DNA of 64,000 nucleotides from positions 21,067,723 to 21,131,722 of the forward strand of contig NC_087173.1 in assembly GCF_035594125.1 (NCBI RefSeq), in the 5' to 3' direction. The DNA is from Scylla paramamosain (Eukaryota; Arthropoda; Malacostraca; Decapoda; Portunidae). The notes under the pieces are model-generated. The model saw only the letters and a program-made list of their open reading frames with translations, had not been told where the DNA came from and ran no database searches. Position numbers and translations under genes: made by a program. Position 1 is the first letter of the stretch; every line of letters begins with the position of its first letter. Below are positions 24,800 through 36,829 of this stretch, in pieces.

Positions 24800-24975
24800 T
24801 CCACCTTCCTATGACTTAAACTCTTTAAAAAGGGAGTTTTCAAGACACTTATCCTGTAATTTTTGACTACCAATTTTGACTCCATTTGGGGACTGGCACC
24901 TCTGTGGGCCTTTTTTTTTATTACAGTTTTGTTGCCTTTGGTTGATGCCCCTCCTACATAAAAAAAAAAAAGAAA
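24800..24975 (+). mobile_element. LINE-B 3' tail fused to LINE-A
   Basis: From 'tccaccttcctatgact' onward the sequence matches the LINE-B 3' end (also at 35345-35527 and the reverse of 55137-55300), ending in an A-rich tail after CTCCTACATAAAA. The switch from LINE-A lies within the RT C-terminal codons. Confidence 0.75.
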
Positions 24976-25206
24976 AAAGAAAAAGAAAAGAAAAATCTTA
25001 AAGGTAATTACCCTGCAGCTGTCAAAGTAATTATGATAAAATAAAGGACAAGAATTAAAAGCTTTTTTCTACTAAATAATTTCTATTTTATGTCTTATGT
25101 CAGGTGATTGTTAGAAACCTAAGTTTCAAACCACCAAATCAGCAAAGAAAGGTTGATTTTGTGAAGGTTCTGGTAATAATTAACATTTTCCTGTTGATAT
25201 AATTAC

Positions 25207-25530
25207 AGTGGTACCTTATGATTCAAGCTTGATTGGTTCTTTTAGGGTGTTTGAGTTGAGAAGCAATTTATCCCATTCGAATTAATGTAAAAAAATTCAT
25301 CCATTTCAGGTAGAAAATCCCCCCTTTTTTATGGGTTTATGTTGTGCACTAAACTTATCATTGAATGAAAATAACATAAATTATAGAAAAAAATGTAAAA
25401 AAAAAATGAAATACCACATATTTTGGTGTATAAGATGACACGAATCATCCTAAAAAGGCAAAAAAAAAGTGGGTTGTCCTATACGTCAGATACAAAAGCA
25501 ATGACCTTAAAATTTAATGCAAAATACCAT
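25207..25530. mobile_element. Probable DNA-transposon end fragments
   Basis: 25207 opens CAGTGGTACCTTATGATTCA, resembling pogo/mariner-type termini, but no partner end was found. 25414-25520 carries ACCACATATTTTGGTGTATA followed by a block resembling the complementary end at 43900-44004, suggesting two copies of a short MITE-like family. Both calls are tentative. Confidence 0.4.
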
Positions 25531-25562
25531 TGTAAATAAATACCCACCTCAAAATGATAAAT

Positions 25563-25727
<165 letters not shown>

Positions 25728-25739
25728 CCCCCCCAAAAT

Positions 25740-26110
25740 AGGCACCTGGAAACAGCACTGGCTCAGTTACATATTGGGCACACCAACCTCATGCACTCCC
25801 ACCTTATGAATAGCTTCCCATCCCCCTTATGCCCAACTTGTGACATAATCCTCTCTGTTTCCCACATCCTCCTCTCCTGCTTGAGACATACAGCTGCTCG
25901 TGCTGCTGCCTTCTCTCATCTCGTTTCTCTTTCCTGCCTCCCGTGTCTACACGATATTCTTAGAGCCACAAACCTTCTGTATGGACCACCTCATATCATA
26001 CTTAAAACAAATTAGTATCCTCCACTTAATATAACAATCTCACCATAATAATCACTCTTCAACCTTCAGACCAGCAACCCCATTAATTATTACCCTCACT
26101 GCCCTCTCTT
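25740..26110 (+). pseudogene. LINE C-terminus (zf-RVT type)
   Basis: In the frame ending at 26015 the non-repetitive part reads NRHLETALAQLHIGHTNLMH, then a CPTCD, SVSHILLSC and RHTAARA pattern. It fits the C-terminal RNase H/zinc-knuckle tail (C-x2-C, H-x4-C) of a jockey-like RT. It starts directly after the (CT)n tract, so the rest of the gene is lost. About 95 bp of 3' flank precede the next microsatellite. Confidence 0.65.
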
Positions 26111-26173
26111 CCCTGACATAGTGCCATTTTGAACCCAGCAGTCTGGTGCTCATACTCCCAGTTAATTAGTCAG

Positions 26174-26535
<362 letters not shown>

Positions 26536-27127
26536 GTAAGGAAGGAAGGGCACAAATGCTAGAGGAACTGACTGCTTGAATGGGTGTATTTGTTCGAATT
26601 GGAAGACCACGTTCAAATTGGAAGACAAAATTTGTTCGCCAACCCTGTTCAAATTGGGAGTTGTTCAAATTGTTTGAATCATGTGGTATGACTATTTGAA
26701 TTTTGTGAATTTCCATTCAGTGAGTTTTCTCTGGCACCAGGTTCATTGCCAAGTGTGAGACTGTGTAGATCTCTCTATTTTAATTAATGTTTTCTGCATG
26801 TGTCACAATGAATATTGCATTAGTGATTCTTCTGCCAAATATAAACACAGACTACATAAAACATATTTAACCCAACTTTCTCAGGTAAAGCCTTTAATGT
26901 TTCTTTGCATTAGCTTCATTAGCTAACCTGGACCAATATAACCCAATGCATGGCTTTTTCTTCCATGCACATTGACATTTACATCTTAACTACTCATTAG
27001 AAATATCTGATTCATATGTAATAGCATTTATAACCTATTATTTCATATTATTGTCTTACATACCAGTGCTACTGTATTTTCTTAATTCTTTTCCATTCCC
27101 TCTTATCATTTCCCTTCTTCCCTTTCA

Positions 27128-27134
<7 letters not shown>
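26536..27134. other. No recognisable gene
   Basis: AT-rich sequence. 26570-26705 repeats 'ttgttcgaattgg'-like words several times, a short degenerate repetition. Nothing coding was seen. Confidence 0.5.

Positions 27135-27212
<78 letters not shown>
27135..27212. repeat. (TA)n microsatellite
   Basis: About 78 bp of pure TA. Confidence 0.97.
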
Positions 27213-27215
<3 letters not shown>

Positions 27216-27420
27216 ATTCCTGCTTTCTCCCTGTACTTCCTTTTTTCTTTTTCTCAGCCTCTTCTTTTAACTCCCTTATCATCTCTTACAGGTGACTGGC
27301 CTCATGCCTTCCGCCATGTGCCTCGCAGAAAGCTCCAGTTACCTCCTTGGAACCAGCAAATAAAGGAAGAAGCGTTACTAAAAAAGATACAACGGAGACA
27401 GAGGTTAGTGAAAAGTTTGG

Positions 27421-27537
<117 letters not shown>

Positions 27538-27539
27538 AT

Positions 27540-28190
27540 ATCTTTGTGTGTGGGTGTAATTTCACTACTATGCTCCAGTGTCAGCTGTGCACTGCTGCAA
27601 TAGAGTTCCTCAGTATTCCATGCACAGCCTTGAGCATGGCTAACCATGCATTTTCTGCTGCTGGCCTAAGGCTTTTCAACAACTTATCTGTTAATCTTAT
27701 AAATACTGAGAATATAAATGCTTTTAGGAATGGCCTGAAGACCTATGTACCTCTTCTGACAAATTTACCAAACTGACAGAGTGCTTTGTTTCTGTGGTAC
27801 TATACTTGTATGTGGTTCGCTGGTTCGGATATCCTTTTCACTTCCAATCATTTTTTTGCATTCATTGATTTTAGTTTATCAAATTTTAAACTTTTACTCT
27901 TTAAAGTTTTTTTTCTTTTTTTTACTATTGTCTAATTTATTTTGATTGATTTACATCACTAATTTTTACTTTGACTTTTTAATTTCTCTTCTTTTTACAA
28001 TTTTTTAAAATTTAATTTTCAATTTTGAATTACCCCTTTCTTTACTTTCATGTATATATCTTCCTTTATTTCCAGTCATTGTTCTTTTTGTCTTTTTCTG
28101 GGTCTTTTGTAGCACTATTTTAACTATTTAACCCTATGGCCTTTTGGAACTGCTCTATTATGTACTTTGAAAGTGCATAATCAAATAACA
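27540..28190 (+). mobile_element. LINE C-terminal fragment and 3' tail (third family)
   Basis: 27540-27776 in frame gives SMANHAFSAAGLRLFNNLSV and then NAFRNGLKTYVPL. This is the conserved 'FS-AA-RL-N-LP ... NAF---LK-Y' C-terminus common in animal non-LTR RTs, with Asn-Leu where Leu-Pro is usual. An AT-rich 3' UTR follows and ends in 'gtgcataatcaaataac' plus (AAT)n at 28193-28236. A microsatellite-like 3' end of this kind is common for LINEs. The element is heavily 5'-truncated. Confidence 0.6.
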
Positions 28191-28192
28191 AA

Positions 28193-28239
<47 letters not shown>

Positions 28240-28275
28240 TGATGATGATGATGATGATGATAATAATAAAATAAT
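28193..28275. repeat. (AAT)n-(GAT)n compound microsatellite
   Basis: (AAT)n at 28193-28236, (GAT)8 at 28237-28260, then AAT again. It probably grew from the LINE 3' tail. Confidence 0.92.
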
Positions 28276-28329
28276 AATTATAATACTGTCTCAAGAATTT
28301 TGGACTTATCTTTTTCTTTTTTTTCTTTC

Positions 28330-28331
<2 letters not shown>

Positions 28332-28427
<96 letters not shown>

Positions 28428-28445
28428 CAGCAGCAGCAGCAGCAG
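28332..28445. repeat. (GA)n plus (CAG)n microsatellite
   Basis: About 90 bp of GA followed by AAACAA and (CAG)6. Confidence 0.95.
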
Positions 28446-29848
28446 ACTTGTTCATGAATTCCTCTCTCTCTCATTAATAATGAATTGCTTCCTCATGAGT
28501 TTTTCCTATTAGACCACTGTCTTCTTTTCTCCTTTGGCCATTCCCTAGAGTAAGGGGTTGAGGCCATGTATGAATCTCCTTCAGTTGTTCCTCTTCTTTG
28601 CATCTTCATCTGTGATTCCCATTTTTTGCAGTTCTACTGTAATTCCACCCCTCTATCTTACTCTGTCTTCCTTTCAATGTTCTTCCTTCAACTGGTTTTC
28701 TCCAGACTCTTTTAATTGTTTCCTGATCTTCAATCTCTTACTGCATGACCAAAACATCTAATTTTCATCTTATCACTTCTGTAATGCACTTCACTCTTGC
28801 TGGTATTCTTGCTTTTTCCATTTTGTTGATGTTTTCTGAGTGATCACACCTATTATGCACCTCAACATTTTCTTCCCTGTTTCCAATTTCATCATCAACA
28901 AATTCAGTAAATGATCTGTTTTGTGTCCGTCTCCAACCTCAGCCACTCATACATTGGTTCCAGGCATCTTCTTGCCTAGTAGTAATCCAGCTTGGTCAGT
29001 GTTGCCTAGAGCCACTGCTTAGTTGGTTTCCCTTGTTGTCTGCTTCTTGAATGTAAACATCTCCAGTGACATTGGTCAAAAGCTGAGTTGCTTCTGAGTC
29101 ATCTTAGGTTGACATGCATCTCTAAGAAAATTTGGAAATAATCATCTCTCTCTAAAGAATTAGTGTATGTAATATTGAAGGAATGTTGTTAAGTAGAAAC
29201 TATATTATTCTGTGAGCTAACAGTACAGATTTAGTGCATAAATCTTTAAGAATTTGATTTTTATATAATTCATTTAGTGTGATTATTCAGTTAACTATTC
29301 TTGTATAAACTTTAAGAATGTTAAATGTGTTATTTCTTGTCTTTTGCTTTCCATAGCAAAAAACTCTGGCTTTTCAGTTTCAAGAATTAAGTTTTTCCTC
29401 ATTCTTTTATACACATGATGCCTTATTTTGACACTGAAATCTTAAGACACTAACATCTTTAGCTAGTGTTCTAAGACCCCATGTATCAAGGTACTAAGTG
29501 CACTCTGTGAATTCATGTAACTGTAATTGAACTACTGAAATCTGAACTAAACAAGCTGTTTGAGCCAAGCCGTACTTGCAAGCTTAGTGATTGATTGCTT
29601 CTGTGTATTCACAACTCACCGATGTATATTATTTTACTGCATTTTAATTAAAATCTTGTATAATTGGAGCATTTTATCATATTTCATAAATGCCAAAAAA
29701 AATATTCAAGCCTATCATGTAAAATAAAAGATTAATGAGCAAAATCTCTCAATGAATGTAATCTAATCAATGTTTGTGTCATGTACATGACACCACACAA
29801 CTGCCACAGGCAGCACACACTGCCTTCCCAAAGTTTACATTTATTAGT
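28446..29848. other. No recognisable gene
   Basis: AT-rich sequence with no motif I can name. 28540-29000 has a low-stop texture like an old LINE untranslated region, but no family was recognised. Confidence 0.45.
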
Positions 29849-30250
29849 GGTGTCGAAACTATTGTCCCAATAGGGTTTCATGTTGACGGGTAATAATTTC
29901 AATTATCCACTGTAACAAGTGGATAGACTAACAAGGATACAGTTCTTGTCGATCTGGGCTTCTGGAACAAAACTGTTCTCAGTTTGCTTCATATGCCAGT
30001 CAGTTACACTTGAGGAGCGATCAGAGTTATACTCCTCCCATTCAAGCAGTTAGACTCCAGCCAGTGTTCATTGCAGTTCATCATTCCTCCTATTAACCTT
30101 ACTACTACAGGCAGACATCCCTTCCCAACTCCAGCTAAGTACCCTGTCTAGTCCTGTGCCTGTGCACTGATAGGTACTTAGCCTCATCCCATGTCTGCCT
30201 AGATCAAGGTAAATCTTATTCTGTAACCTGGTATTAGCCCATATATGCTA
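29849..30250 (+). mobile_element. BEL/Pao-like solo LTR
   Basis: Starts TGTCGAAACTATTGTCC and aligns over its length with 44045-44440, which stands just upstream of a BEL/Pao gag, and in part with 52641-52812. Shared blocks include 'ttctggaacaaaactgttct' and 'taacctgg.attagcc'. No internal region follows, so it is read as a solo LTR. The exact right end and a target duplication are not clear. Confidence 0.6.
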
Positions 30251-30329
30251 ATTCACCATAGGTGTAAAAGAGTGAAGGTGGGCCACACTTTGGTGAGCAT
30301 TGGCATGGGGCAGGCAGCGCCACCCTTCC

Positions 30330-30590
30330 TGGGCCATGGCATATGAAGTAGGGCTGCCGTTTCCTTTTCTCCATTGCCATCACATTCCCAGTCACAGGTG
30401 GCTGGTGCCCATTTCAAAGCTGAGTGAACCAACAAGTAACAGGCAGACATCCCAGAAAAATCCAAGCCATGACCAAGATTTGAACTTGGTTTCTTGCTTT
30501 GTAGTTAGCTGCACTATTTGCAGGGTGCACTGCCTGTGGCAGCTGTGTTGTGACAGTGCTACATGTCACATACTTGATACTAACATTGGT
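30330..30590 (-). repeat. Possible tRNA-derived SINE
   Basis: On the minus strand 30450-30520 reads GCAGCTAACTACAAAGCAAG followed by AAGTTCAAATCTTGG, resembling a degenerate tRNA anticodon arm and T-arm/B-box (consensus GGTTCGAATCC). No clear A-box is visible. It could be an old tRNA-SINE; the call rests on the B-box only. Confidence 0.35.
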
Positions 30591-30699
30591 GGTAAATTAT
30601 ATTTGTGGGAACTTTTTAGACCTTTACACTCACTCTATGGTCTCCCAGCTAACACACAAACACAGAAAACACAACTAAATATAATCATAAATAACCAAT

Positions 30700-32904
30700 A
30701 ACTTACCTGTGGTTTGGGCTGGCTGTGGTCGGTGGTGAGTTGGTGTCACTGTGCATTCCAGGCCAGTGGCTAACTGTGTTTTCATAGCAAAGACAGATTA
30801 CTTGCTGCTGTGCAGGTTTCCGGGGTTCTAAGTTCTTAGCAACTTAGTGAATATTCAAAGTGGAGTAGATATGACTTGAAAGGCAGCTGCGAGTCAGGCA
30901 GTTCCACTCCTCGTGGGCTCCTTCCTATATCAAAAACAATAGCTACCTATAATCATCTCCATATCTCTAATTCCCAATTTATTTATAATAGCAACTAATA
31001 CTTAGTTTTTACTAAATTAACCTTAATTATCCCTTAATTTAACTTTACAATTTATATACAAATCACACCATAAATCAATAAGGCATTGGTATTATGCACA
31101 ATAGTGGAAATTTCCACAACATTCACAAATATGTTTTGCTCTTTATTCCTTTATTTCACATGGTAAGTTTGAGTGTTTTGATTATTATTGTCTTTTAGTA
31201 TTAATGAATTATAATAAAAATACTGCAATAGTGCAAGATTTTTATTTGAATGTATTGAAAACTGTTGTGTGTACTACTCACATACTTGGCAACATTGATG
31301 ATGCATTCTTTGAGAGATTTTGTTCATTAATTCTTTATTCTTTATAGGCTGGAATATTGCGCTTATCATCTTTTAGTATACATGAAATATGATGGACCAT
31401 ATGAATTGCAACATAATGTAAAATGCAGTAAAAACAAAGAAATACCTGAATGGGGAATAAATGACAATGGCCAACCAACACTCAGCTTACACATTCACCT
31501 TAGTCCACTCAGCTTGCTCATTCCAGCTTCCTCCTTCCAGTGAATGAATGGAATTTAGTAACAGGTTTAATCCTTATTTTTCCTTATGAAAGCAGCCTTT
31601 TTTGTGCCTTACTTGAGATCCTCCAGTATCCAAAAAGTGCTGTGGTGTGCACCTACCCTCACCAACAGTCAGTCTACAAATGTTACAGCACAACAGGGAT
31701 AGCAAACATATATTCTCCAGGCTCTGTTTATTGGTTTTACAAACATTCTTTGTTTCCATGACAATTAGTAGCATAAATAAGTTTCTTTTAAGTAATCCAA
31801 GTCAAGATCATTGATGTAGCCCTCAGTGATGGAAGTAGTCAGTGGGTTAAGCAACACATCACACAGGATATGTTCCCCATTCATTAGCTTGTTTTCAGCA
31901 ATTTTTATTTATTTATTAACTCATTTATTTTTATTATTATTATTTTCTATTTCCCTGCACATCAGTATCAGTATCTAACACCTTGTCTCTTCCACAGAAG
32001 TTCAAGAAACCACTAGTGGTCATCAAAAGTGGTGATAGTCAATCTGGTTCCTTACTGCATCCCAAAGTGCATAAATTGTTTTGAAGGGTAAGTACCTGGA
32101 AATAATGGAATACATGAAGGGTACATGACATGGTCAGTGTGTATGGGTGAATTGTACAAAAAGATGTTTTAGGAAGAATATTGTCATGTAAGAAATTAAT
32201 TTAAATCAAGATTAAAGTATTAAATATACTTTTAAATGTAAATGAGAAATATGAAATGTATGAACATATAATTATTTTGTTTTATTGTACATTTAGCACC
32301 TAGTAACAATTATTCAGGACTGAATAGCTATTTTTATTATATTCAAAATAGACCTAAAAATTTTATTTATATGTTTTCAGTCTTAAAGCTAGAGAGAAAT
32401 GTTTTTTTTTTAATTAAGCAGCCTAGAGGCTAAGGTATGCAGTATGTATTTCTCAAAAGCTCCCAGAAGAGTGCATGAGGCTGAATCTTAAGAAAATTAG
32501 TCATTCCACAGTAAGCTTTTCTTGGTTCACCTTATGTTTTGACAGTACAAGAGGGGAAGGAGTTGATGATGATCATAACTGCCATGTTTGTTAAAGATTC
32601 TTTAATCCATACATCTGTCATGGCCTGAATCTGGTTTCTGCTTTATATTTGTGAATATATTGACTTACTTATCTGACAAAACCCCTTCCTTCAGTGTAGT
32701 TTTTTTTTAGATCAGATTCACTAATGTAACAGGGTTTCTGTATTTCCTGTTCATCTATCCAGTTATTTGCATCTAGAACTTCTTTGTGGAAGGGTTCCAG
32801 AGGCTCACATTAGGAAACACATTTTTTTTTTAGTTAACTAAATTTCTGCTTACTGCAATAAATACAAAAAAATTTCTTACTGCAACAACTACTAGAGAAT
32901 TATG
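30700..32904. other. No recognisable gene
   Basis: AT-rich sequence. Short frames at 31540-31774 show no recognised motif. No RNA gene was seen. Confidence 0.5.
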
Positions 32905-32966
32905 CTTATTGCAACAGGTACAGAAAATATTTCAACTTATTGCAACAGGTACAGAAAATATTTCAA
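32905..32966. repeat. Perfect two-copy 31-bp tandem repeat
   Basis: The 31-bp block around 'gcaacaggtacagaaaatat' occurs at 32905-32935 and 32936-32966 without a mismatch. Decayed versions ('ttactgcaa.aa.tac') precede it from about 32850, so it is the fresh end of an older array. Confidence 0.92.
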
Positions 32967-34956
32967 AGTCTGGCTATCAATCCTCATAGTGAACATTTAT
33001 TTGTTAATGAAATTCACTGAAAATATGAGGCAAAGACTAGCCAAGCAGTAATATTAACACATGCAGGCTGTTCACTTGAAGCAGCACAGTCACATACACA
33101 TCTCCAAGGGATGTAAAAAGCAGGTAATGCACCATATTAAAGAGGACTTTTTAAGAGATAAAATGTATATACCTATCATAATTACTAAAATGTAACTTAA
33201 AAGATTTTCCTTACTTTGAAGTCCTGTTGACTTTTGGTAATCCTTGTATAATTCCTTCATTCTTAGGGAGCAGTCACATACTAAGAGTGGGAGGGCTCAG
33301 CCATACCATAAATCAACCCATTGGTGATGTGACTGTGTCGTCTGCTTTGGGGTACTATCAACATGATGGGTGCATGGTGGGGGTGGACAGCAGCAGGAGG
33401 CGACATTGTTGCCATTTGGGAAAGGATCCCAATATGGACCTTCTTCATATATTTTATGGACTAATCCAGTGTTTTACTTAGATATTATAGTAGCAAATGA
33501 TTTATGATTTGTTGGAATATATATCTGATAAGTTATGAAAGAGCAAATTTAACTCAAATGTTCTTATAGTTTATGAAAGACTTTGTTTATTATGGTTATA
33601 AGCCCATGGAAACATCAGTTGGCTCAACTGCTGGTTGTCTACACTTCCCTGTTTCATAGGCCATTGTGCTGATTTTTGCAGTTATCCTTGTTCATGCTTG
33701 CTTTTTCAGCTGGAATATCCTCTTGTTTATCATCTTATTGTTCTGTTGTGAGCTCCACCAGTAGTTACTTATCACCACACCAATTTGAACATTTATCCAA
33801 TTGACTCATATTAAGAAAGGCATAATCAGTTGAAAAAATCTGGTCACAAAAGTGGTGGTGTGACAGCAGCCTGTGGCTTTACTGGATAGTTGGGAGAGAG
33901 TGGTGTGGTGACACACATGGGATTAACAAAGTTCAAATACAGCACCAGGCAGCCAGCTGCATTATTTACATTGTGTTTATGATTATGCTAATGTATTTGT
34001 TATTCAATCTATCATTACATGTATTATTATACATTACACTATTGTAACTTCAGTATGTATAAAATGCTTTAATTATGAAGTTTTCCATATGTATATGTCT
34101 GCCAGGGTTATCAACTTAGCTCACAAGCATCCCCAAGGAAGAAAAGGGAGTGGGTTCATTTGTGGTACCCAGTGGCTGGGGATCCCCATCAAAGGGAAGG
34201 GGAAGATGGTAAGGTTGATTTATAGTACAGCTGTCACCCCCCAAGGAAGCTTAATTCTCAAGGAACACAAAGCCTTAACTAAAGCTCTGATCCCACTATA
34301 GTACTGCCACCTTTAGACCATTTCCCTAATTAGCAGAGAATGGATAGACTTAATGGGAAATTAATTCATTCTTCTTACTCAATTCTTGGGACATGCAATT
34401 AGAGAAGGGCAAGAGCAAAACATTTTGCAAGAATATAATGGAAAAAAAAAGTTTTGTGGGTACATCTGTGTATGAAAATTTACTATTCCAAAGTAACAAA
34501 TTTACAATTTCTCATATTCATTTCTTCCCATTTAATACTCAGGGATAAAAATATTCCAAGTTTGATGGAACTGATGCCTTTGATCAATTGCTGGGACACA
34601 TGCAAAGGCAACACAAACTTACGATTGCCAAGGAAAATACATCTTTTCCCTTAGATTTCTCCAAAGTACCACACTACTGTTTCCATCCCTTAGAATGCTT
34701 CAATGTATTTTCAGTGGGAATGGAGAGGCCACCTAAATTCCACATCTAGTCTTTTGCTTCACTGCTTCTGTCTAACATCTAACAAGGTATCAATACTGTT
34801 TGACATTCATCAGGTTCAAAAATTCTTCTGTATGTACAATTAGTTATATAGAAAAGATTATTATCTTAACAGTCTGATGTTATATGTCACTATATCTTCA
34901 AATTTAGTCAGGAACTGAAGTCAAGAGCTAATCTGAGTTTTAATTTGACCTTATGT
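32967..34956. other. No recognisable gene
   Basis: Frames at 33227-33481 and 34089-34301 have no recognisable domain. Nothing else is supported. Confidence 0.5.
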
Positions 34957-35290
34957 TGTAACGTTGTTTTAACTCATCCCTTCAGTGCAGCATCCTTGAA
35001 AAGAATAGCAGTTTGGCAGTGACTAAAAACAAACTCTCAAAATCTTATTAATATGCTTTTCTTTGATAGTTAATTGTCCACTCATCACATTCAAGTTTTA
35101 CCTTTAAATTCTAGATTTTTTTGTTTTGTATTTCATTACAGTCATTACCCGTTTTATCAACTTACTGCATTATTTGCATAGGGTTTCAAGATTTGTATAT
35201 TTATATCTAGTATGGTATTTGTTATGTATGCTCAAGGTGTGAATCAACCTCATCCAACCAGAACACTCAACTTTCTCTTCAACCTCAACA
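34957..35290 (+). repeat. 5' LTR of CsRn1-like gypsy element
   Basis: TG...CA bounded (TGTAACG to CCTCAACA). It aligns along its full length with 39471-39800, with roughly two dozen differences by eye, so the insertion is not recent. It is followed two bases later by a primer-binding site. Confidence 0.92.
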
Positions 35291-35292
35291 AA

Positions 35293-35302
35293 TGGTGACC
35301 CC
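35293..35302 (+). other. Primer-binding site (tRNA-Trp type)
   Basis: TGGTGACCCC two bases after the 5' LTR is complementary to the CCA end plus acceptor stem expected for tRNA-Trp. The match fades after ten bases. Confidence 0.6.
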
Positions 35303-35344
35303 TGGACAAGAAACTACTCTTCAGCAATGGAAGAAGATACCAAG

Positions 35345-35491
35345 CCCAGCCTCTTGAATTCCTTCAAGAGGGAGGTTTCAAGACACTTATCCACCAATTT
35401 TTGACCACTGCTTTGACCCTTTTAGGGACTGGCATTTCAGTGGGCATTTTTTTTTATTAGATTTTTGTTGCCCTTGGCCAGTATCCTTCCT

Positions 35492-35527
<36 letters not shown>
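35345..35527 (+). mobile_element. LINE-B 3' tail insertion in gypsy leader
   Basis: Matches the reverse of 55137-55300: 'ccttcaagagggagg...' through CTTCCTACATAAAA, then A31 at 35497-35527. It lies between the gypsy primer site and gag. A piece this short is typical of extreme 5' truncation. No clear target duplication was seen. Confidence 0.85.
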
Positions 35528-35528
<1 letters not shown>

Positions 35529-35529
<1 letters not shown>

Positions 35530-36276
35530 CAAAACCAACCGTTTCCACCGTCACAGTGAAGCTGTCACCCTTCTGCGCCAGTGAGGCTGCATCATGGTTT
35601 CGGCGAGCAGAAGTTCAGTTCCGACTGAGGAAAGTTACAAGCCCTCAAACCAAGGCCGACTATGTACTGGAAGCCATCCCTGAGACAATTTTTCCTCGCA
35701 TCACAGCATGGCTGGACAACCAGGACAAAGATGTCATCGACGACCTCAAGCAGTATCTCCTTCAAAGAGTTCACGATCTCCGTCAGCACCTGGCTCCGAC
35801 GTCTTCTAAATCTTCGTCTAACACCTCTGGGAGACACCACAGCACATGCAGCATGGAATGAGATGCAAGCTCTAGCTACACTACTTGAACATGACTCTAC
35901 TACTGGCAAACCACAGCGGGTAGACTTGCTGTGGGAGCTGTGGCTGCAACGTCTTCCCTCATCTGTGAGAGCTGCCCTACACGAAGCTGATGACTGCCCC
36001 GTGGAAGAGCTCATAAATAAGGTGGACAATCTTATCAATACCGCAAAAGCGTCCTGTGCCCCCGACACTATCTGCCCTGCCTTAGTTGACAACCTTCCCA
36101 ACACCAATGCTGCCAGGCCACCTGTTTGCAAGTGGCTGCCCGACAACCAGACGTGCAACTGCAAACCAGGAGTTTCCAGCCAACATGGACAGCATGGACT
36201 GTGCTACTACCATCACAAATTCGGAGCTGGAGCTTGCAAATGCACCCCAGGTTGCCAGTGGCCAAAAAACTGTTAA
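35529..36276 (+). pseudogene. CsRn1-like gag with CHCC knuckle
   Basis: The frame at 35556-35861 gives the gag N-terminal domain (SPFCASEAASWFRRAEVQFR, then TKADYVLEAIPE). A frame change near 35765 joins it to the frame at 35662-36276, which continues through RVDLLWELWLQRLPSSVRA to CYYHHKFGAGACKCTPGC. The last is a Cys-His-Cys-Cys zinc-binding motif instead of the usual CCHC. The gag packages the RNA and forms the particle. The initiator region is disrupted by the upstream LINE-B tail. Confidence 0.85.
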
Positions 36277-36289
36277 TGAGGCCACCACT

Positions 36290-36700
36290 GACCACAGCAG
36301 TGGCCTCTTCGGACCCCAAGCCTGGGAATATCAATGCGCTTGCTTTACCAGCCTCTGGTTTCTTCATCACAGACATCTTATCTGGCCGTAAGTTTCTGGT
36401 GGACACAGGCACTTTTTGTTTCCTGTTTCCAGTCACAGCAGAGGACAGAAACTGCCCTTTGACACACTGATTAGACATCAAGCTCATCGCAGCCAATGGA
36501 AGTACAATTCCCACCTACAGCACCCGCACCATCCCTATCCAAGCAGCCGAACGCAGCTTTTCTTGGGATTTCGTCATCGCTGATGTCAAGACGCCTCTCC
36601 TAGGAGTGGATTTCCTGAGTCATTATGGATTGCTCATTGATGTTGCCAACCATAATTTGCTGGATGTAGCAACATTCCGCTCAGCTCCTCTTGGCTCCCA
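36290..36700 (+). pseudogene. CsRn1-like protease
   Basis: 36330-36470 has GRKFLVDTGTFCFLFPV, with the aspartic-protease DTG (DTGA is usual; here DTGT). After a stop at 36468 the frame changes, and LLGVDFLSHYGLLIDV near 36597-36640 is the LLGxDFL segment at the protease C-terminus. It follows gag in a different frame, as expected for gag-pol expression by frameshift. Confidence 0.8.
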
Positions 36701-36829
36701 CTGCCGACACACAGAAATCTGTTCATTGAGAATAGATATCCTTTACGACATGCTCAGACAAGAATTCCCTGAAGTATTCCGCCTAGAACTCCATCAGCAG
36801 CATGGTCACTCATCAAAACATGGAATTTT

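Noticed and set aside
28181..28474. Poly-Ile/Ser-Leu frame at the AAT and GA arrays
   Set aside because: Explained by the compound microsatellite; no unique coding segment.
30450..30525. Functional tRNA gene on the minus strand
   Set aside because: Only a degenerate T-arm/B-box is visible; no acceptor stem or A-box could be built.
31540..31774. Possible small genes on either strand
   Set aside because: Overlapping frames on opposite strands without motifs, start context or splice structure.
33227..33481. 84-codon frame as a possible exon
   Set aside because: No domain, no convincing splice sites, no relation to neighbours.
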